This document shows, in pieces, positions 58,887-64,000 of a stretch of 64,000 bases of DNA. Origin of the DNA: JANQPX01 sp041398025 (lineage in GTDB: Bacteria > Pseudomonadota > Alphaproteobacteria > Geminicoccales > Geminicoccaceae); the NCBI GenBank assembly GCA_041398025.1, contig JAWKVM010000035.1, forward strand, positions 1 through 64,000, read 5' to 3'. The notes under the pieces are model-generated. The model was not told the DNA's origin. It saw only the letters and a program-made list of their open reading frames with translations, and searched no databases. Position 1 is the first letter of the stretch, and the number at the start of each line of letters is the position of its first letter. A program made the translations under genes and the position numbers.

Positions 58887-59326
58887 CTGTCCTCCACCTG
58901 ATCGAGATATTCACCGTAGCCTTCGGCTTCCATGTCGTCCTTCGGCACGAAGCGCAGGCTTGCCGAATTGATGCAGTAGCGAAGGCCGCCCTGGTCGGCC
59001 GGGCCATCGTTGAACACATGGCCCAGATGGCTGTCGCCACCGGCCGAACGCACCTCGGTGCGGATCATGCCATGGCTCGCGTCGCGCAGCTCGTTGACGT
59101 TCTCCTGGACGATGGGCTTGGAAAACGCCGGCCAGCCGCACCCCGAACTGAACTTCGCCGACGAGGCGAACAGGGGCTCCCCCGAAACGATGTCGACATA
59201 GATGCCGGGCTCGAAGTGATCGTCATACTCGCCGGTGAAAGGGCGCTCGGTGCCGTTCTCCTGCGTGACGCGATATTGTTCCGGCGTCAGCCGGGAAATG
59301 GCTTCGTCCGATTTACGGTAGCGCAT
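58883..59326 (-). CDS. msrB: peptide-methionine (R)-S-oxide reductase MsrB
   Basis: Repairs the R form of methionine sulfoxide. The 147-residue protein shows PLFASSAKFSSGCGWPAFSKPI, the GGDSHLGHVFNDGP loop with the active-site His, and GLRYCINSASLRF with the catalytic Cys. The zinc-binding CxxC pairs of many MsrB proteins are absent (YVDIVSGEPLF in place of the first pair), so it is the non-zinc form. AAGGAG lies before ATG 59326. The frame is open upstream into LysR debris. First gene of the msrB-msrA pair. Confidence 0.92.
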   Translation of the reverse strand: MRYRKSDEAISRLTPEQYRVTQENGTERPFTGEYDDHFEPGIYVDIVSGEPLFASSAKFSSGCGWPAFSKPIVQENVNELRDASHGMIRTEVRSAGGDSHLGHVFNDGPADQGGLRYCINSASLRFVPKDDMEAEGYGEYLDQVEDR

Positions 59327-59478
59327 GCTGCTGCTCCTTCGACTGGTGTTGACCAGTATCTGGGAGATCGGCGTCAAAGATGCCAATAGCCTGCAAGAAT
59401 AGTTTCGATAGAGCGCGAGAGCCATCCCGCGGGGTCGTCTTTCAGGCGAGGGGGCGTTTGCGGGAATTTCCTCTGAAT

Positions 59479-59860
59479 TCAGCTCGGCGACCAGTCGAAG
59501 CCGGTGGCCAGCATCAGAATTTGGCACACTTCCCCGGGGCTGCCCGACCTCGAAACCGCCACCAGCGAGACGTGGCGCGACAGGGTCAGATCTTGCACCG
59601 GCTTCAGCACGATGCCGTCCACGATGGCGGATCGTTCGGGGAGCGCGCATACACCCGTCCCGCCCGCCACCATCTGCTGAATCCAGTCCTCGCGCTCCGA
59701 CTGCACGCGGAGACAGCCAATCTGAGCGATTCCTCGAAGAGTGGTTATTCGGCAAGCTTGAAGTTTGGCTTGGGCGGGACATGCCGCTCTGGCGGGCGGC
59801 CTCGGTGAAGTTCAGAGTTTCCGTCAGGGCAGGGAAGTACTTGATTTGGTTGATGTCCAC
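59479..59860 (-). pseudogene. LysR-family regulator with a large internal deletion
   Basis: The start MDINQIKYFPALTETLNFTEAARQSGMSRPS (from 59860) is the LysR helix-turn-helix. About 150 bases further on the reading changes to the end of the effector domain, VQSEREDWIQQMVAGGTGVCALPE through TLSRHVSLVAVSRSGSP to ATGFDWSPS. The 180 or so residues between are missing. It cannot bind an inducer and is probably dead. Confidence 0.7.
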
Positions 59861-60071
59861 CCGAACCGCTCACGCCGGATCAAAATCCGAACCTATATCG
59901 CTGCCGGCAGATGATCGTAAATTCATCGCCCATGAACGCGCTCAGGCGCCTTCCTGCTCTGAAATCGACAATATGGCTTCGCGTCGGCGGCCTTGTCTTG
60001 TCGTGTGCACGATAGGCTAAGAAGCGGGAAGGTGCCGTTTCCTTGGACCTGCATGGCTAGCCATATGGCCA

Positions 60072-60778
<707 letters not shown>

Positions 60779-60779
<1 letters not shown>

Positions 60780-61546
60780 CAGCGGCTTCCCTGGCCCAGA
60801 TAGACGCGGCGGACCTCGTCATTGGCGCGAATGTCGTCGGGCGTGCCCTCGGCCAGGAGCTCTCCATGATGCAGGACGATCAGATGGCTGGAGATGCCCA
60901 TCACCAGCTTCATCTTGTGCTCGACCAGCACCACCGTGCGCGCCTCGGCGAGGCTGGTGATGAGCTCCATCATGACGAGCGTCTCCTCCGGGCTCATGCC
61001 CGCGGTCGGCTCGTCCAGAAGAAGAAGGCGCGGGTTGCAGGCGAGCGCCAGGGCGACTTCCAATGCGCGTTGCTCGCCATGGGCAAGGTTGGCGGCAGGG
61101 CTCGCCTGCTTGTTCTCCAGGCCGACCAGGACGAGCAGTTCGGCGGCTTCCTCGGCCATCGCGGTCAGCGTCGCGCGCGGCGTCCAGATGTCGAAGCGCT
61201 TGTGCAGCGCCTGAATGGCGATGCGCACGTTTTCGAGCGCGGTCAGCTCGGGGAAGACATTGGTGATCTGGAAGCTTTTGGCGATGCCCAGATGGGCGAA
61301 TCGATGCTGCGGCGTGCCGGTGATGTCGCTCCCATCAAACATGATCCGACCGGCGCTTGGCACCAAGGCCCCGGAGATGACGTTGAAGAAGGTACTCTTG
61401 CCGGCGCCGTTGGGTCCGATGATCGCGGTCAGCCGGCCGCGCGGAAAGGAGGCGCTGACGTTCTTCAGCGCCATGAAGCCGCCGAAACTCCTGGAAATGC
61501 CCTCGGTGCGCAGGATGTCGCCGCCTGCCACGTCGACGCCGCTCAT
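60779..61546 (-). CDS. livG: branched-chain amino-acid-type ABC transporter ATPase LivG
   Basis: A 255-residue ATPase: Walker A GPNGAGKSTFF, LivG-type FDGSDITGTPQHRFAHLGIAKSFQITNVFPELTALENV, signature LAHGEQRALEVALAL, Walker B LLLLDEPTAGMSPEE, VLVEHKMKLVMGISSHLIVLHHGELLAEG. ATG 61546 overlaps the livM stop by 4 bases; the frame is open far upstream but the upstream part is another gene in a different frame. Confidence 0.92.
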
Positions 61547-62529
61547 CGGGACAGCCAGTGCAGCAGCGAGCCCCAGATGCCGCGCGGGAAGAACAGCACG
61601 AAGATCATGAAGATGGCGCCGAGGAACAATTGCCAGTGGGTGGTCATGAGGGTGATGACGTCTTCCAGGATCAGGAACGCCATGGCGCCGACGAACGGGC
61701 CGAAGAACGTGCCCATGCCGCCGAGCAGCGCCATCATCACGGCGAGACCGGATTGGTGATAGTGGAGGGTCTCGATCGGCACGACAGAGAGGTGAATGGC
61801 ACTCAGCCCACCGGCGAGGCCGCAGAAGAAGCCGGACAGCACGAAGGCGGCCCATTTGGTCAGACGGACATTGTAGCCGCAGGCGGCGGCCCGGTTCTCG
61901 TTTTCGCGGATCGCCTCCAGCACCGCGCCGAATGGCGAGTTCAGGATGCGGGAGAAGAAAAAGATCGCGAGCGCGGCGAAGGCGAGGATCACGTAATACT
62001 TGCCGAGCGGATTGCGCATCATGTCGATCGAGGCGCCGGCGATGTCGATGCCGCGGACGGAAATGCCGGTGAGGCCGTCCTCGCCGCCCGAATAGTCCTC
62101 CATCTGATAGACGAGGTAGTAGACGCACTGGGCGAGCGCCAGCGTGACCATGGCGAAGTAGATGCCGCGCGTGCGGATCGCGAGGCCGCCGATGATCATG
62201 GCGGCGAGGCCCGAGAGCAGCACGCCTAAGAAAATTGCGAGCAGCCATGGCACGCCGAAATGCACCATGGCGATGCCGGTGCCATAGGCGCCGACGCCGA
62301 AAAACGCGGCATGGCCGAACGACAGGACCCCGAGATAGCCGAATACCAGATTGAAGCCGAGCGCATAGAGACCGTAGATCACGACGTCGGTCGCCAGCGC
62401 CTCATACGGCATGAGCAGCGGGAAGATCAGGAGGAAAAGCAGCACGGCGGCGACGCGATGCTCGGCGACGACGTCCAGCCAGCGGCGCAGAGCGGGAACC
62501 GCGATCGGAGCCTCGGCCGGTGCCTTCAT
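61543..62529 (-). CDS. livM: branched-chain amino-acid-type ABC transporter permease LivM
   Basis: A 328-residue permease with about ten membrane segments, including NLVFGYLGVLSFGHAAFFGVGAY and FAMVTLALAQCVYYLVY. The C terminus FLGAIFMIFVLFFPRGIWGSL is usual for LivM. Its ATG overlaps the livH stop (ATGA). Confidence 0.9.
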   Translation of the reverse strand: MKAPAEAPIAVPALRRWLDVVAEHRVAAVLLFLLIFPLLMPYEALATDVVIYGLYALGFNLVFGYLGVLSFGHAAFFGVGAYGTGIAMVHFGVPWLLAIFLGVLLSGLAAMIIGGLAIRTRGIYFAMVTLALAQCVYYLVYQMEDYSGGEDGLTGISVRGIDIAGASIDMMRNPLGKYYVILAFAALAIFFFSRILNSPFGAVLEAIRENENRAAACGYNVRLTKWAAFVLSGFFCGLAGGLSAIHLSVVPIETLHYHQSGLAVMMALLGGMGTFFGPFVGAMAFLILEDVITLMTTHWQLFLGAIFMIFVLFFPRGIWGSLLHWLSR

Positions 62530-63410
62530 CCCATCAGCCCCTTCTGGCCAAACAATCCCTGCGGGCGGACGAGGAGAACGGCGGCCATGAGGACGAACAT
62601 GGAAAGGTCGGCAAGATCCGGCCAGAACAGCGATGTGAGCGCGACGGTGACGCCCACGAGCAGGCCGGCGACCACCGCGCCCACCAGCGAGCCCATGCCG
62701 CCGACGACGGTGACGACGAAGGCCTCGACCAGCACGGTCGAGCCCATGTCCGGGATGACGCTGCGGATCGGGGCGGACAGGACGCCGGCGAGCCCGGCGA
62801 TGCCCGTGCCGATGGCGAAGACGATCAGCCAGACCTTGGCGATATCGATGCCCAGCACCCGGGCGATCTCCGGGTCGCGCGCGCCGGCGCGAATGATCAG
62901 CCCATAGGACGTCTTCTCCATGAACAGCCAGAGCGCCAGCACCAGGAGTGCTGTGATCGCGATCAGGAACAGCCGATAGCGCGGGAAATAGCCGACGCCG
63001 ATATCGACCGCGCCGCCAAGGGCGGCCGGCATGTCGAACGGCATGCCCTCAAGACCGAAGATGATGCGCACCAGCTCGACCAGCACGAGACCGAGCCCGA
63101 AGGTCAGGAGCAGGGGATAGTCGATGCCCCGGCCGTAGAGAGGCCGGATCAAAAAGCGCTCCACGCCGAGCCCGAGCCCGCCGACCAGGATCGGCACCAG
63201 CAGCAAGGCGAGCCAGAAATTGCCGGTGAGGCCGAGGACGAACACGCCGACATAGGCGCCGATCATGTAGAAAGCGCCATGGGCGAAATTCACCACGGTC
63301 AGCAGGCCGAAAATGAGGGACAGGCCGACCGCGAACAGCACAAGGACGGAGCCGAGCGCCAGGCCGGTGAAAAGCTGGAGCGCCAAAAGATCGGGGGTGA
63401 TGCCGCTCAT
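62526..63410 (-). CDS. livH: branched-chain amino-acid-type ABC transporter permease LivH
   Basis: A 294-residue permease with about eight membrane segments. GLSLIFGLLTVVNFAHGAFYMIGAYVGVF and ERFLIRPLYGRGIDYPLLLTFGLGLVL are LivH signatures, and AVLLVRPQGLFGQKGL is the conserved end. First of the four membrane/ATPase genes, 109 bases after the binding-protein gene. Confidence 0.9.
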   Translation of the reverse strand: MSGITPDLLALQLFTGLALGSVLVLFAVGLSLIFGLLTVVNFAHGAFYMIGAYVGVFVLGLTGNFWLALLLVPILVGGLGLGVERFLIRPLYGRGIDYPLLLTFGLGLVLVELVRIIFGLEGMPFDMPAALGGAVDIGVGYFPRYRLFLIAITALLVLALWLFMEKTSYGLIIRAGARDPEIARVLGIDIAKVWLIVFAIGTGIAGLAGVLSAPIRSVIPDMGSTVLVEAFVVTVVGGMGSLVGAVVAGLLVGVTVALTSLFWPDLADLSMFVLMAAVLLVRPQGLFGQKGLMG

Positions 63411-63478
63411 TGTGTCTGTCTGTTACCTTCCAGCATTCTGATTGGGCCGGCAGTCGAAGAAAAAGCGGGCAGGGCAAA

Positions 63479-63505
63479 CGCCGCTCCCCGAAACGAGGAG
63501 CGGCG
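63479..63505 (-). terminator. hairpin between livJ and livH, probable attenuator
   Basis: A perfect 9-base-pair stem (63479-63487 with 63497-63505) and 9-base loop lie in the 108-base gap between the binding-protein stop and livH. On the reverse strand only GTTTG follows, so termination would be partial. Such hairpins commonly raise the ratio of binding protein to membrane subunits. Confidence 0.65.
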
Positions 63506-63518
63506 CGTCAGAAAAAAA

Positions 63519-64000
63519 TCAGGCGTGGCCAAGCTCGGCGCAGGTCCGAAGCGTGGCTTCATCGGGCTTTTCCTCATGCACGACCTTGAACACGTCGTAT
63601 TCGTCAGCCTGGTCTGCCTCGTCCTTGCTCTCGATGATGTAGACCGACTGCACCGACTGGTGATCGCAGGTCCGGTAATATTGCTCGCCCTTGTAGAGGT
63701 CGTATTTGAGTTCCTCCATCGCGGCGATCACCGCATCGGCCTCGGTGCTGCCGGCCGCCTTGACCGCCTGCAGCAGGGCGCCGACGCCGGCATAGCCGTA
63801 GGCGCCGTAGTCCGAGGGCGGGGCGCCGTCATGGAGATCGCGATAGGCCTGGTTGAACGCCTTGGCGGAGGCGACGTCGTTCTCGATGCCCCAATAGAAA
63901 TTGGTGCCGCCGATCACGCCCGAATAGGCTTCCGCCCCACCGGCGCGGCGCTGATTGTACAGGAGCGCCGGCGCCACCATGCGCATCTGCTCCTTCATGC
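63519..64000 (-). CDS. livJ: ABC transporter substrate-binding protein, LivJ-type, C-terminal part (runs off the window)
   Basis: The last 160 residues of a periplasmic type I binding protein: NQRRAGGAEAYSGVIGGTNFYWGIENDVASAKAFNQAYRDL, DYGAYGYAGVGALLQAVKAAGSTEADAVIAAME, and a C terminus HQSVQSVYIIESKDEADQADEYDVFKV. The true start lies beyond position 64000. Two cysteines near the end (RTCDHQS and LRTCAEL) probably form a disulfide. The ligand, a branched-chain amino acid, urea, amide or similar, cannot be told from this part. Confidence 0.88.
   Translation of the reverse strand, partial: MKEQMRMVAPALLYNQRRAGGAEAYSGVIGGTNFYWGIENDVASAKAFNQAYRDLHDGAPPSDYGAYGYAGVGALLQAVKAAGSTEADAVIAAMEELKYDLYKGEQYYRTCDHQSVQSVYIIESKDEADQADEYDVFKVVHEEKPDEATLRTCAELGHA

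Noticed and set aside
59861..60071. Possible gene between livF and the LysR remnant
   Set aside because: No frame with a start and family likeness; the 210-base gap is probably an end region only.

Overview
The window is GC-rich, densely coded DNA from an alphaproteobacterium, probably of a Rhodospirillales-like lineage. The evidence is a glnE-type adenylyltransferase, an Amt transporter behind a sigma-54 promoter, a Mur/Fur-type regulator without the usual cysteine pairs, Fur-box-like TGCAAAT-N-ATTTGCA palindromes, and PQQ-catabolism-associated families. I cannot name the species. No rRNA, tRNA, CRISPR array or prophage was seen.

Layout. 0.4-6.5 kb: amine oxidase, a membrane-anchored coiled-coil protein, a UbiH/Coq6-type hydroxylase and an ammonium transporter with a near-perfect sigma-54 promoter and a strong terminator. 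6.6-17.9 kb: patatin-like lipase, a very large AsmA/DUF3971-type envelope protein, GlnE, a Bcp peroxiredoxin, and a GGDEF-EAL protein paired with a small exported protein of the molybdopterin-oxidoreductase fold. 18-26.5 kb: methanethiol oxidase (SBP56), a 49-residue membrane protein, rhomboid protease, zinc alcohol dehydrogenase, an MFS transporter coupled to a D-2-hydroxyacid dehydrogenase, and an EamA exporter. 26.7-29.2 kb: a two-component system with a plausible autoregulatory site and a terminator. 29.3-34.7 kb: accessory genes of a PQQ-dependent alcohol-oxidation system facing three HupE/UreJ-type membrane proteins and a PCuAC-like periplasmic protein. The quinoprotein dehydrogenase itself is not in the window.

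35-53.5 kb is an iron/heme acquisition island. It holds two TonB-dependent receptors, a PepSY reductase-like protein, ExbB, two ExbD proteins, TonB, a heme-degrading-type monooxygenase, Fur/Mur, two SAM methyltransferases, and hmuTUV. At its end is a 534-residue protein with the full set of nicotianamine-synthase landmarks, the most interesting gene here. Outer-membrane receptors powered by ExbB-ExbD-TonB would bring heme or metal chelates into the periplasm, HmuTUV would carry heme inward, and the small monooxygenase could release the iron. Palindromes before both receptors, the exbB operon and fur suggest one iron regulon. An hmuS gene seems to be missing except for a possible C-terminal scrap in front of hmuT.

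53.7-56.7 kb: a substrate-binding protein translationally coupled to a Cache-HAMP-class III adenylate cyclase. 56.8-59.9 kb is a decay zone: a broken IS3-family transposase, remnants of AraC, ArsR, SRPBCC and LysR genes, and intact msrA-msrB in the middle. 60.0-64.0 kb: a branched-chain amino-acid/amide-type ABC operon (livJ partial, livH, livM, livG, livF) that runs off the right edge.
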